DNA from: Gilvimarinus xylanilyticus
GTDB lineage: Bacteria > Pseudomonadota > Gammaproteobacteria > Pseudomonadales > Cellvibrionaceae
Assembly (NCBI RefSeq): GCF_024195295.1
Contig: NZ_JAMFTH010000001.1
Coordinates: 930,001 to 994,000 of the forward strand
Direction of reading: 5' to 3'
DNA: 64,000 nt
Shown: one piece after another, positions 37,813-47,032 of the stretch
Position numbering within the stretch: position 1 is the first letter of the stretch
Layout: every line of letters begins with the position of its first letter
Made by a program: the position numbers and the translations under genes
The notes under the pieces: model-generated
Databases searched by the model: none
Told to the model about the DNA's origin: nothing
Seen by the model: only the letters and a program-made list of their open reading frames with translations

Positions 37813-39363
37813 TTAATAATTCCAAACACCATCGCGGCCCATTAACGCCTGTCGGTTGCGCATCCAGCGCCAGGTGGCCATAAGCCCCAAAGCAATGACA
37901 AACGCAACCACCGACACGGCGAAGTTAATGGTGGCAAAACCCATCAGCCCGATGGCAGACAACGCCAGAACTAAAGTGATCAGAACCACCATTTGTTGCA
38001 GTGCCGCGCGCATGGGTGCCTGTACACAGGCCCACACCACACACAACACAAAACCGAAATAATAGGTGGCATGTTGCCACCACTGAATATCAAACTCGCT
38101 ATGGGGCACCAACTTGACCGCCAGCAGCGATAGCGCCAAGCCCACCATCGAGCCCATGCATACGCCCACGGTAAGGCGCGCCAAGTTGCGCGTAGACTTT
38201 TTTTGCTCAACCGGGGTCTGCGGATCTTTCTGTCTGCGCCTGCGAGTTTCTATCCAGAGAATATTGCCCGTTAAAAACAACAGCGCCCCCGACAACCCCA
38301 AACCAAAATACACCCAGCGAATGGTGTTACCGCCAAAGCCACCAAAGTGCAGCGCAAAAAAGCCGTTAACCACCTTACTCATTACACCGGGTTGATTCGG
38401 CAGCATTGTGGTGTAGCCGGGAGTGGCCGTATAAGGGTCACTGCCCACATAGGCGTAATAGGGGCCGCGCACCCAATGGCCTGCCATATCTCCGGCAATA
38501 AACACACTGGCCCTTGGGGTGTTTAAGCCTCGATAGTTAACCAATGCGGGTTCAAATTCTGGCTCAAGTGCCTGGATGGATTCGGTCAACTGGGCAATGC
38601 TGGCGAGCTCTGCAAGTTCAGGTTGAGATTCGCGCGGCCTAGGCATTTCAAACATGGGAGTATCCTGGTACACCATTGCCCGCATTGAGTCGTACAAAAT
38701 GTCGTGGTAGGCGAAGACAAAAGTGGTTAGCGCAATCACAATATGAAAGGGCAGTGCGGTAATGCCCAATACATTGTGAAAATCCACCCAGAATCGTTTG
38801 CGGTTTTTGCCTTTTCGTACGGTTAAAAAGTCTTTAAACCAGCTGGGTAAAAAGATGATCAAGCCAGACACAATTGCCACAAAATATAAAGCGGCAATCA
38901 CACCCATAACGTAGGTACCCAGGTGATGATGGCCTATGGTGCCAGGTATACCCGCCGTTTGATGGATGTAATCAATGAACTCACCCACCGCCGAAATCGT
39001 CACCTGCTTAGTTAACAGATCACCCTCAGGCGATAAAGACGCATACCACTGGGTAACTTCGTGGGTGTCATGATTCTCGATGACCCAGCCGGCCGGCGCG
39101 TTCTGTTTGCCCGCAGCAGGCATATAAAGGGTTAAGCCGGCTTGAGCTTCGGGGTGCTGTGCCAGTACTTTTTGTGTCAGCTCGTCGTAGCGCTCTTTGG
39201 CAATAGGCGGCAGGGTAGTTTCAGACTGCAGCGCCCATTGGTTGAGAGGCTCTTTAAACATGGTAAAAGCGCCGGTCACAAAACAGACCAATAAGAATAA
39301 GCCGGCGACGATGCCCGCCCAGGTATGAATTTGGTTATAGACTTTAAAATGTTCAATACGCAC
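37813..39363 (-). CDS. PepSY-associated TM-helix protein (ferric-siderophore reductase-like)
   Basis: The protein has 516 residues, with an N-terminal membrane helix (about 15-35), a periplasmic PepSY region, and further helices near 155-175, 200-225, 345-370 and 400-510. Conserved histidines accompany the helices (HTWAG, IHQTAG, HHHLGTYV, FHNVLG), which suggests haem binding. Related proteins lie beside siderophore receptors and are thought to reduce ferric siderophores in the periplasm. It is three bases from the upstream gene and 45 bp from the TonB receptor, so one operon is likely. Confidence 0.85.
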   Translation of the reverse strand: MRIEHFKVYNQIHTWAGIVAGLFLLVCFVTGAFTMFKEPLNQWALQSETTLPPIAKERYDELTQKVLAQHPEAQAGLTLYMPAAGKQNAPAGWVIENHDTHEVTQWYASLSPEGDLLTKQVTISAVGEFIDYIHQTAGIPGTIGHHHLGTYVMGVIAALYFVAIVSGLIIFLPSWFKDFLTVRKGKNRKRFWVDFHNVLGITALPFHIVIALTTFVFAYHDILYDSMRAMVYQDTPMFEMPRPRESQPELAELASIAQLTESIQALEPEFEPALVNYRGLNTPRASVFIAGDMAGHWVRGPYYAYVGSDPYTATPGYTTMLPNQPGVMSKVVNGFFALHFGGFGGNTIRWVYFGLGLSGALLFLTGNILWIETRRRRQKDPQTPVEQKKSTRNLARLTVGVCMGSMVGLALSLLAVKLVPHSEFDIQWWQHATYYFGFVLCVVWACVQAPMRAALQQMVVLITLVLALSAIGLMGFATINFAVSVVAFVIALGLMATWRWMRNRQALMGRDGVWNY

Positions 39364-39366
39364 GAA

Positions 39367-39963
39367 TCACGCCCCCGATCTGGCAAGCCAGAGCAACGAA
39401 TAAACCAGCGCATTCAAAGCCAATAACACAACAAAAGCGCGAGACAATTTACGAACAAAAAAGATTAGGCTGAAGGACAAAAACCACAGCGGTGTAATCA
39501 TCCACATCACCATTTGCGATTTAACATCGTGAGTAACATCGCCCGGTCCCCACCAGGCCAAAAGCCCGCTTAACCCTACCGCCAGAGGGAACACCAAGAG
39601 AACGCAACCAAGGGTGCGCAGCCACCAATGAGGTTTATAGCTGGCTGAGTCAGCGTGCTTACTGACACCCGATTTACCCGCTTTAATGGTGTCTGGTGCT
39701 TTGGCGAATCGGGTCATAAACGGTAGCAACCCCAGGCAAAGCATTTGCGTGGTAAGCAGAGCAAAGCTCGCCGAAATCGCGCTGATATTCTGATGAAATA
39801 ACCACCAGGCGGGTATAAGAAGAACAAGGCTTGTAAGCAAAGCCGGCCAAAAACCGGTTGGGCGTTTTGCCAACCATTGCTGGTTAGGACAGCCCAAATA
39901 AAACACGACGGCCGACATTAAGCAGCAGCTTAATGCCAAGGTGTTGGCAAACATAAGAGACAT
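39367..39963 (-). CDS. Small membrane protein of iron-uptake operon, DUF3325-like
   Basis: The protein has 198 residues, with about five hydrophobic helices. The N-terminal part (residues 1-85) resembles the DUF3325 proteins that accompany PepSY reductases; the C-terminal ~90 residues add two to three helices. It starts 3 bp upstream of the PepSY gene and is the first gene after the Fur box. The function is unknown. Confidence 0.65.
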   Translation of the reverse strand: MSLMFANTLALSCCLMSAVVFYLGCPNQQWLAKRPTGFWPALLTSLVLLIPAWWLFHQNISAISASFALLTTQMLCLGLLPFMTRFAKAPDTIKAGKSGVSKHADSASYKPHWWLRTLGCVLLVFPLAVGLSGLLAWWGPGDVTHDVKSQMVMWMITPLWFLSFSLIFFVRKLSRAFVVLLALNALVYSLLWLARSGA

Positions 39964-40302
39964 CTATAGCCCCAAGGCAGCGACAGATAATAAGAAAAGC
40001 GTAAGACCGTCCGTGGTTGGGGGCAGTAAATTGCCCTTCCTTAAAGAAAGGAATTGTAATGACTTCGATAATTATTATCAATAGCGAAGGAAGACAAAAA
40101 CTTTTGTTCTCGGTAAGTGGGCGGGGGTGGGATTTGCAGATTAAGGCAGTGCATCCACGGAAAAGCGCGATTTTTCCTAAGGCTTACTTCCAGCCAGCCA
40201 AGAGCACGCCGGGACAGGCGGCACTTGGCTTTTGCGGGTTAAATGAGGTTCTGCGCACTGCCTAAGGCTCAGTTCCCGGGCGCGGCGGTTGTTCAGATTT
40301 CG
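39964..40302. other. Intergenic region, 339 bp, with Fur-controlled promoter
   Basis: It contains the Fur box at 40066-40080 and the promoter of the minus-strand iron operon. A plus-strand 82-codon frame (40017-40265) crosses the Fur box and resembles nothing, so it is not called. Confidence 0.6.
40066..40080. promoter_or_regulatory. Fur box
   Basis: CGATAATTATTATCA matches the 7-1-7 Fur consensus TGATAAT-N-ATTATCA at 13 of 14 informative positions. It is 103 bp upstream of the 39963 start. Iron repression of the downstream three-gene operon is expected. Confidence 0.85.
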
Positions 40303-40662
40303 CTAGCCGACATAAATACTCGTCAGGCAGGCCAGCCCAGCCCCAAGGGCAGCCATAACACACAGTGGCGCTAGCCATGGGGGCTTAGCATTCGCTAATG
40401 CAAGCGCAAAAAGTGCCGCGACGCTGGCGGCACCAGCGATTGTTGCCAAGCCAATGCCTAGCCCTTGCACAGTAATGGCAAGACTTGTGGCTGCCAGCAA
40501 TAATGCCCAGGCTAAGGCTCGTAGCCAGACTGTTGCCAGGCGTACCTCGGCGTTAGTTTTTCGCAGGGTCCACCTGACTTTTTGGGTCGCCAAAGAAAAT
40601 GCTGTAAATGCACTGACGTTAAGCAACACGATACCGATTACTGTAAGGCCAACTGCATTCAC
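40303..40662 (-). CDS. DUF3325-family membrane protein
   Basis: The protein has 119 residues, with three predicted membrane helices; the segment WLRALAWALLLAATSLA and the following helices fit DUF3325. A GTG start at 40662 is chosen because it overlaps the stop of the PepSY gene by four bases (GTGA), as is also seen one gene upstream; the longer frame has no good start. It is the last gene of the second iron cluster. The function is unknown beyond association with siderophore reduction. Confidence 0.78.
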   Translation of the reverse strand: MNAVGLTVIGIVLLNVSAFTAFSLATQKVRWTLRKTNAEVRLATVWLRALAWALLLAATSLAITVQGLGIGLATIAGAASVAALFALALANAKPPWLAPLCVMAALGAGLACLTSIYVG

Positions 40663-42251
40663 GCTTTTTCCCTCTTTACCGGTCGCGACGGCAACTGCAC
40701 TTTGCCGACTTGCCGTGCAGCGGCCGTAAAACACAAGCCGAGGGTTAACAACGTAAACTCAACGCCCGCAAACACCCAATCACCCGAGCTTACGCTGTGC
40801 CACAGCGCTCTTTCGGTTGTGAGCGCCGTCAGCAGGGGCAAGGACAGATAGACACAGGCCGCTATCGCCAGCTGCTCTTGCCACACTCTGTGGCGCGGCC
40901 GTACACAGGCATAAGCGAGAGTTGCCAGCCAGGTTAAAAAGAAAATGTGTACCTCCCACTGGCCACGATTATCCATGGCCACCGGTAGCAGCCGGTTGGC
41001 CATAAAATAGGTGCCCACCGCCAAGGGAACGCCGACAATGGTCGCCGCATTTAACGTTTCTACTAAGCGCAACCCTTTGTGAGGCTTACTGTGTTTTGAC
41101 TCGTTTTTCTGCCGACGCTTACTGGCCCAAAGAATTAAACCGGTGGCCACCATTCCCGTACCCATCAGGCCCGATAAAAAATAAATCCAGCGCACCAATG
41201 GCGATGCGAACAGGCCTTCGTGCAAGCCCAAAAACACATCGCGCACATGTTTAATCAGCGACGCATCGGCGGGGTCGACGTGCAGCAGTTCGCCACTGGC
41301 TCCGGCAAACACCAAGCGCTCGGCATTGGTACTGACCGTTGCGCTAATGCTTTCATAGAGGACAACTCGCGAGTCAGCATCGCTGGGGTTATGAATGTCC
41401 AAGGTTTGCACACGCCCGCGACCCCAGCGCTGTTCCGCCTGGGCAATAAATTCCTCCACCGGGCGCAGTACCGCATTTTCCCCGCGGGCATCAACCAAAC
41501 CAGGAGGGTCAAAAACCTCGGCATAGAACTGGCGGCGCCCTTCATCCGGGTACTGGCTGTCGACGATATAGGGCATAAGCGAAAACCCCAAAAACAGCAG
41601 GCCGGAATAGGTAATCATTAGATGAAAGGGAAGGGCGAATACGCTTAAAAAGTTGTGCGCATCCAGCCAGGAGCGGCGGCCTTTTCCCAGACGCAAAGTA
41701 AAAAAATCAACGAAGATATTTTTATGAATAACGATGCCGGTAATTAACCCAACCATCATAAATAAGGTCGCGATGCCAATTAATTTATCGCTATGTTTGC
41801 GCGACAAATAATGTAGCCGCCAATGCATTTGATACAGCGTTTGGCCGCCGCCCGTGTCGCGAGGCGTTAGAATTTCGCCGGTGTGAGCATCAAACATCTC
41901 ACTGCCGCTGGCCGAGCGTGCGCCGTCTTCAACCGAAGCGCCTTGCCAGAACACACTGGGGTAGGGCTGATTGCGATCGGCGGGCAGGCTTATGTACCAA
42001 CGTGACGCTTTGGGGGCCTCTTGCTCCAAGGTTGCGACGATGGTCTTAGCCACGTGAGCCGTATCCACTGGACTTACCGGGGGCAGCTCAGGTTGCATCC
42101 AGCGATCAATTTCGGTGTCGAAGTAACCGGCTGTGCCGGTCACAAACATTAAATAAAGTATCCACCCCAAGGTTATTCCGGCCCAAGTGTGTAACCATGT
42201 CATGGACTCCCGAAAGCCACCCTTGCGACGCGATTTGTTTGGCTGATTCAC
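40659..42251 (-). CDS. PepSY-associated TM-helix protein (ferric-siderophore reductase-like), second copy
   Basis: The protein has 530 residues from a GTG at 42251, which overlaps the upstream stop by four bases (GTGA). The frame could begin at 42467, but the extra 72 codons are Cys-rich out-of-frame translation of the upstream gene. Features are WLHTWAGITLGWILYLMFVTG (split as a first helix), a PepSY region, HWRLHYLSRK, WLDAHNFL and four C-terminal helices. It is distantly similar to the 37813 protein. The role is as for that protein: periplasmic reduction of ferric siderophores is inferred from context. Confidence 0.85.
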   Translation of the reverse strand: MNQPNKSRRKGGFRESMTWLHTWAGITLGWILYLMFVTGTAGYFDTEIDRWMQPELPPVSPVDTAHVAKTIVATLEQEAPKASRWYISLPADRNQPYPSVFWQGASVEDGARSASGSEMFDAHTGEILTPRDTGGGQTLYQMHWRLHYLSRKHSDKLIGIATLFMMVGLITGIVIHKNIFVDFFTLRLGKGRRSWLDAHNFLSVFALPFHLMITYSGLLFLGFSLMPYIVDSQYPDEGRRQFYAEVFDPPGLVDARGENAVLRPVEEFIAQAEQRWGRGRVQTLDIHNPSDADSRVVLYESISATVSTNAERLVFAGASGELLHVDPADASLIKHVRDVFLGLHEGLFASPLVRWIYFLSGLMGTGMVATGLILWASKRRQKNESKHSKPHKGLRLVETLNAATIVGVPLAVGTYFMANRLLPVAMDNRGQWEVHIFFLTWLATLAYACVRPRHRVWQEQLAIAACVYLSLPLLTALTTERALWHSVSSGDWVFAGVEFTLLTLGLCFTAAARQVGKVQLPSRPVKREKA

Positions 42252-42526
42252 AACGGGTACCCCCCGAGCAAATAGCCCAGCAAGAATAAAACCGCAGCAG
42301 GAATAAGCATCCCCAACCAGGCCCGCCGCTGAGTAGGTTGAGAAAGCGCCCACATCATGGCGACAATATAAAAGGCAAAGCTCAAAATATTTGCGAGCAG
42401 GGTGGCGTCGCTGCGCGTTAGGGGCAGGGCAACGGCAACAAAAATGCTGGCAACATTGGCCAGACAATAGCCCCCCACTAAAGCGGCAACAATAACAGAG
42501 GCTAAACGCCAGCCTTTATGCACCAT
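42248..42526 (-). CDS. DUF3649-family small membrane protein
   Basis: The protein has 92 residues and three hydrophobic helices (about 8-32, 45-62 and 68-88), matching the small DUF3649 proteins that precede PepSY reductases in iron-uptake operons. It begins the three-gene set 42526 to 40303, all with 4-base overlaps, so it is translationally coupled. No function is known. Confidence 0.78.
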   Translation of the reverse strand: MVHKGWRLASVIVAALVGGYCLANVASIFVAVALPLTRSDATLLANILSFAFYIVAMMWALSQPTQRRAWLGMLIPAAVLFLLGYLLGGYPL

Positions 42527-42604
42527 AAAAATTTGCCCTTATAACACTGTGGCCCCATAAAATCGTACTTTATGGAAAGCCCGAAACACGATTGCAGAAA
42601 TAAA

Positions 42605-42637
42605 AACAGCCGCACGCCGATAAGGCGCGCGGCTTTT
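42605..42637 (-). terminator. Rho-independent terminator of siderophore receptor gene
   Basis: An 11-bp GC-rich stem (42608-42618 with 42624-42634, one G-U pair) is followed on the minus strand by a T-rich run. It separates the receptor from the PepSY operon, although read-through could still feed that operon. Confidence 0.88.
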
Positions 42638-42671
42638 CTTTTAAGACCTTCCCTGGTTTTGCCAATAAAGC

Positions 42672-44828
42672 TTAGAACTGATAGTTCACACTGGCAGTCA
42701 CACTGCGCGGCTCACCGTACTCTAACTGGTTGTAGAAACCGATTTGACTGTAGTAGGTTTCATCCAACAGGTTTTTAGCATTAACCTGCAGCGATAACTT
42801 ATCACTAAAGCGGTAGCGCGCCATTAGGCTGACCAGGCTGTAGGAATCTTGCTGCAACCGCTCAGAATCTTTACTAACCGGGTTGGTTGAATTGGTGTAG
42901 TTTTCACCCTGCCAATCCACACCGCCGGCCAGAGTAAAGCCGTCCAGTGCGCCGCCAAAACGATAGCTAGTGTACAGTTTTAACAGCTCTTTAGGTTGGC
43001 TGGTGTTAATCGCAGCGCCGGTGGCGTCTTCGGCGTCAAAGTTTGTGTAGCTGAAGCTTATATCCCATGCGTCTGTTAGCATACCCACAACTTCCAGCTC
43101 GTAGCCTTCACTCTCGGCGCCTTCGGCCGCGTAGTAGGCCTGGCTGTTTTCGATGCCCGGCACTTCGTAATTTCCATCCGGCTGCCCCAGGTTATCCTGC
43201 AAAATTTTGAATACAGAAACGGTGGTTTGCAAGGCGCCGCCAAAGAATAAACTTTTCAGGCCAAGCTCGGTGCTCTCGCCGGTAATTGGGTCTAGGAAAT
43301 CGCCGTTGCGGTCCTGCAGGTTTTGCGACTCAAAAATCTCGGTATAGCTGGCGTAGACAGTGTGCTGATCGTTGAACTCATACAGCAAACCGGTGTAGGG
43401 AATAAACACATTGTCGTCGCCGTAATTAAGAGGGCTGCCATAGTAAAGCCCACTTTGCTCCCAGTCGGCTACGCGGCCGCCCAAAATTACTTTAAAAGGT
43501 TCGGTTATGCTCAGGCGAGTCGCACCGTAAATACCCAATTGCTCGGTGGTTAAATCAATATCGACGCCGCTGTCACCCCAAGTAGGCTGAGGGTAGCTGC
43601 CATCCCATTCGTTAAAATTACCCACATCGGCGACGTTACTACGCGCCCGCGAGCTGGAAAAATTATCCTCTTCGTGATCAACCACGCCAAAGGTCAAGTC
43701 ATGTTGCTGACCCCACAGGCTGTATTCACCGCTCAACTGGAAGCTAATGCTGGTTTGCTCGCGGTCAGTCATTGCATTGCGCGGTGAGGCGCCCATGCCC
43801 AGGCCGGTTTCTTTATCTGGCGTGCCCGACAAATACAGCAAGCGTTGTTCTGAGGCGTTGGTGTTGTTGTTAACACTAAACTTGGCCGTCCAGGCGCCGA
43901 AGTCATGCACCAAGTCCAGGTACTGCTGCTCGACAGTAGATGACCAAGTGGTCCAGTCGGCAGCCACGGTTTTACTGCGATCCCATTCGGTACGCGAACC
44001 GTCGGCGTGCCAAGTAGGCAAGCCACCCCAGGTGGATGCCGTGGGTTCGTTATCCTGCCGACTGGCGCCCACACGCAGCAGGGTGTTATCGGTCAGGTCA
44101 AAGTCCATAGTGGCGTAAAACACCGATGTTTCTTCTTCGGCGAGATCGCGAAAGCTGTCTCCTTGCTCGTACTGAGCCACAACACGAGCGCGGATTGACC
44201 CGCTTGAGTTAAGAGGGGTAGAGACGTCGCCCATAGCGCCGTAGGTATTCCAGCTGCCGCCAGATGCCTGTACTGTTCCCGTCAATTCACGGCTGTCGGC
44301 GTGTTTGCGAACCAAATTGATGGAGGCTGAAGGGTTACCGGCACCGGTCAACAGGCCGGTAGCACCGCGCACAATTTCCACCCGTTCATATAGCGCTGTG
44401 CTGGACTGGGTTTCACCGGCATTACCGCCGCCTTCCCAATAGATAGGAATACCGTCCACTTGGTAGTTATTGATACTAAAGCCGCGAGCAGAAAAGCTAT
44501 AGCGGGTGCTGTCCTGGGCTTTGGCCGATACACCCGGTGCACTAAGGACAACATCGGTAAGCGAGTCCAAATCTTGGTCCGCAAGGCGCTGAGCGGTCAT
44601 TACGCTGACCGACTGAGGGGTTTCGTACAGGGTTAACCCCAGGCCGGTGGCACTGTTTAAGCGTTCGTTAGTGGTGTACCCAGTTACCACCATTTCTTCA
44701 ATGCCTGCCGAATTTTCTGGCTTCTCGCCCTCAGTCTGGCCGCGCGCCACCGCACTGATGGCCGCTGACAGCGCCAATAGCGCAAAGGTGCAGCCGTGTT
44801 TAACGGCATTAGTAGTGTGCCTAGACAT
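42672..44828 (-). CDS. TonB-dependent siderophore receptor (FhuE/FpvA type)
   Basis: The protein has about 718 residues: signal peptide (to about ARG-Q, residue 31), plug (about 45-165; ETPQSVSVMTAQRL and VEIVRGATGLLTGAGNPSASINLVRK) and a barrel ending in VNYQF. The plug motif GATGLLTGAGNPSA is typical of ferric-siderophore receptors such as FhuE and FpvA. The ATG at 44828 is preferred over a TTG at 44840 since a GGGGGA ribosome site precedes it. A Fur-like box lies upstream. It is followed by a terminator and then a PepSY operon. Confidence 0.9.
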   Translation of the reverse strand: MSRHTTNAVKHGCTFALLALSAAISAVARGQTEGEKPENSAGIEEMVVTGYTTNERLNSATGLGLTLYETPQSVSVMTAQRLADQDLDSLTDVVLSAPGVSAKAQDSTRYSFSARGFSINNYQVDGIPIYWEGGGNAGETQSSTALYERVEIVRGATGLLTGAGNPSASINLVRKHADSRELTGTVQASGGSWNTYGAMGDVSTPLNSSGSIRARVVAQYEQGDSFRDLAEEETSVFYATMDFDLTDNTLLRVGASRQDNEPTASTWGGLPTWHADGSRTEWDRSKTVAADWTTWSSTVEQQYLDLVHDFGAWTAKFSVNNNTNASEQRLLYLSGTPDKETGLGMGASPRNAMTDREQTSISFQLSGEYSLWGQQHDLTFGVVDHEEDNFSSSRARSNVADVGNFNEWDGSYPQPTWGDSGVDIDLTTEQLGIYGATRLSITEPFKVILGGRVADWEQSGLYYGSPLNYGDDNVFIPYTGLLYEFNDQHTVYASYTEIFESQNLQDRNGDFLDPITGESTELGLKSLFFGGALQTTVSVFKILQDNLGQPDGNYEVPGIENSQAYYAAEGAESEGYELEVVGMLTDAWDISFSYTNFDAEDATGAAINTSQPKELLKLYTSYRFGGALDGFTLAGGVDWQGENYTNSTNPVSKDSERLQQDSYSLVSLMARYRFSDKLSLQVNAKNLLDETYYSQIGFYNQLEYGEPRSVTASVNYQF

Positions 44829-44866
44829 AGAATCCCCCAAGGATAGGTGTCAAATATTGCTGCAAT

Positions 44867-44885
44867 CCTAATGATAATAGTTGTT
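44867..44885. promoter_or_regulatory. Candidate Fur box
   Basis: This 19-base site matches GATAATGATAATCATTATC at 13 positions, with the left half nearly perfect. It lies about 40 bp upstream of the siderophore receptor start, the expected place for iron repression. Confidence 0.65.
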
Positions 44886-44969
44886 ATTTGCAACTTAATT
44901 CGGTTTTGTTATAGGGATTCAGGTTCTCGAATTAACGATTGGCAGGATAATAGAAGGTATGAAATAGGA

Positions 44970-44990
44970 GCGGGCAGCATGGCTGCCCGC
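44970..44990. terminator. Hairpin after the GH5 gene
   Basis: An 8-bp perfect stem (44970-44977 with 44983-44990) lies 12 bp after the GH5 stop on the minus strand. The following sequence is only moderately T-rich, so this is a likely but not ideal terminator. Confidence 0.6.
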
Positions 44991-45001
44991 GTTTAGCCTG
45001 A

Positions 45002-46519
45002 CTATTCGTCTGCACTGGTGATGGCATCGATCAAATCCGGCTCGATCTCGGCGCCGCTGTAGCGGTCAAACAGCGCAAAACCACCGTTACCGGCGTAGCC
45101 ATTATCCCAGTAGACCGGCACCATCTCGTGGTCGACCGCAGACTGGGTGATGTACTCGTTCCAGTAATTCCGGTAAATCTCGTGATCCGACACATTCTGG
45201 CGAGAAATAACCCCGTACTCACCCAGGATTACACCAATACCCTGATCCACAAAGTTGGTCTGCATGCGGCTGAACTGATAATCCACATAGGATTCGTTAG
45301 CCCAGGTTTCAGTCACATTCGGGTCAGTGGCAATCGAGCCCCACTGGGTAATGTTACTGCTCTGATTAAGGGTGAAGTTATAGGGATCGTAGTAGTGCAC
45401 CTCCATCAACAAGCGATCCGTCGCCGGGTCTGTGGGAATCTCGGCAAAATTGATCGTGTGATCAATATTGGTGTTAAAACCCTGCACCACGATATAACGG
45501 TCGGCGTTGTTACCACCGGTTGCCCGCACCGTATCCACAAACGTCTGGTTAAAGCTGTTTTGCACGGTGTAATACTCTTCGGTGGGAGTACCGTAATCCC
45601 CATCAACCATAACTTCGTTGGTACCGGCAAACAGCAGGCGATCATCGTAGCCCTCGAAATGGGTGGCGATTTGCTCCCACATGATGGCCAGGCGATTATT
45701 CACATATTCCTGCTGGGCGTAAGTCGGCTGCATCCAACCTTCGTCCCAGTGGATGTTCATAATCACGTAAAGGTCGGCATTAAGCGCATAGTTTACGACT
45801 TCCTCGACCCGATTCATCCAGCTTTGCTCAATCACAAAGTTTTCCGCATCCGAGAACTTACTCCAGGCCACGGGCACGCGAATGGTTTTAAAGCCCGCAT
45901 CGGCCACCGAGTCGATCAGCGCTTGAGTCGTTTCGGGGTTGCCCCAGGCGGTTTCGCCACCGATGGCATCCAGGGTATTCCCCAGATTCCAGCCCACACC
46001 CATCTCATCGGTCAGCTCGACCGCTGTGGGTTCATCGCCCGCAGAGGACGAGGAAGAGCTGGATGATGAACTGCTCACCGATGAAACCGAAGAAACGCTG
46101 GAGCTACTAGAAGAAGATGAGCTGCTGGACGATGAGCTGCCTGCGCAGACATCGCCCGTAACATTGGGCACATCGACACCGTTTGCAGCATTCACCTGCA
46201 TACCGAAAGTCACCGTTTGACCGGGCTGAATACTGCCATTCCAACTCATGTTGGATGCCGTATAGGGATTGGTGCCGCTGGTATTGGCATTCCAAACATT
46301 TACCAGCGAGTCATCCTGGTAATTCCACTGCACATTCCAGCCGTTAATAGGCGCGCTGCCGGTATTGGTAATCTCAATATTCGCCGTGGCACCACTGCCC
46401 CAATCGTTGGTGACAATGTACTCACAAGAGGCTGTCTGAGCGTGGGCAAGGGGTAGGGCACTAAGGCCAGTGCCTAACAGGGCAAAGGCGCTGAGCGTTT
46501 TCATTTTGGGTAATCTCAT
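45002..46519 (-). CDS. Secreted CBM2 - poly-Ser - GH5 endoglucanase
   Basis: The protein has 505 residues: signal peptide (to about AHA), CBM2 cellulose-binding domain (about 30-130 with conserved Trp residues WNVQWNY and a terminal Cys), a poly-Ser linker (about 130-165) and a GH5 barrel (about 170-505). GH5 motifs are GWNLGNTLDA, IRVPVAW, NIHWD, acid/base Glu302 (GTNEV) and nucleophile Glu434 (LGEYG). The pattern suggests subfamily GH5_4, known for endo-glucanase and xyloglucanase activity, but the subfamily is not certain. The ATG at 46519 starts the signal peptide; the longer upstream frame has no such role. Confidence 0.9.
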   Translation of the reverse strand: MRLPKMKTLSAFALLGTGLSALPLAHAQTASCEYIVTNDWGSGATANIEITNTGSAPINGWNVQWNYQDDSLVNVWNANTSGTNPYTASNMSWNGSIQPGQTVTFGMQVNAANGVDVPNVTGDVCAGSSSSSSSSSSSSSSVSSVSSVSSSSSSSSSSSAGDEPTAVELTDEMGVGWNLGNTLDAIGGETAWGNPETTQALIDSVADAGFKTIRVPVAWSKFSDAENFVIEQSWMNRVEEVVNYALNADLYVIMNIHWDEGWMQPTYAQQEYVNNRLAIMWEQIATHFEGYDDRLLFAGTNEVMVDGDYGTPTEEYYTVQNSFNQTFVDTVRATGGNNADRYIVVQGFNTNIDHTINFAEIPTDPATDRLLMEVHYYDPYNFTLNQSSNITQWGSIATDPNVTETWANESYVDYQFSRMQTNFVDQGIGVILGEYGVISRQNVSDHEIYRNYWNEYITQSAVDHEMVPVYWDNGYAGNGGFALFDRYSGAEIEPDLIDAITSADE

Positions 46520-47032
46520 GGGCGTTGTCTCCTTATATCCATTATTTGTGACGGTCACCTCATCACAAGCAGTTGCTTGTGTTGCATCAGCGGTATTCTG
46601 CACGCCTCGTTATTCAGCTCTGTCACGGTGCTCGCTAGGGCGCTGAACTTAGGGTCATACAAAACGACCGGTCTAGGAGTATATCCACAGCCAGATTTTA
46701 AATATAAAAAGATTTGCGAGTGTGATCACAAAATGAGGAGCCAGTGATCAAGTTTTTCGTCTAAATCAACCGTGAAATCTTATGAAAATAACGCGTACTT
46801 TCACGTTAACGATAACCCCGGAGGGCGACGGTTAACGATCTTCAAAAGTCTTTATCCGCCAATTTTTAAGAGCAAAAACCGGCTATTCAGGGCGCACTTG
46901 AAGCCCCCAATGCTTGCGACGTTTGCCTTGTACGCTGGTGCGAGAGCGATTATTCATCGTAATAACTTGGCATCTATGTTCGCTAAGAACTATAGTGGTT
47001 TAAACGTAACGGCCCTAAAAGGACTCCTAGCC
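46520..47032. promoter_or_regulatory. Region between GH5 and Cache-sensor genes, 513 bp
   Basis: It holds the divergent promoters. A perfect 10-bp palindrome TGTGATCACA lies at 46721-46730. A frame from 46772 runs into the sensor gene, but codons before 47033 look non-coding and lack a signal or helix pattern. Confidence 0.5.

Noticed and set aside
40017-40265. Plus-strand 82-codon frame in the iron promoter region
   Set aside because: It runs across the Fur box, has no recognisable family, and its composition is ordinary non-coding; the region is explained as a promoter.
42252-42467. Long N-terminal extension of the second PepSY protein
   Set aside because: These codons overlap the DUF3649 gene in another frame and are Cys-rich without membrane pattern; the GTG at 42251 with the 4-base overlap is a better start.
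46721-46730. TGTGATCACA as a CRP site
   Set aside because: The half sites are contiguous; a CRP site needs six bases between TGTGA and TCACA. Kept only as a palindrome.
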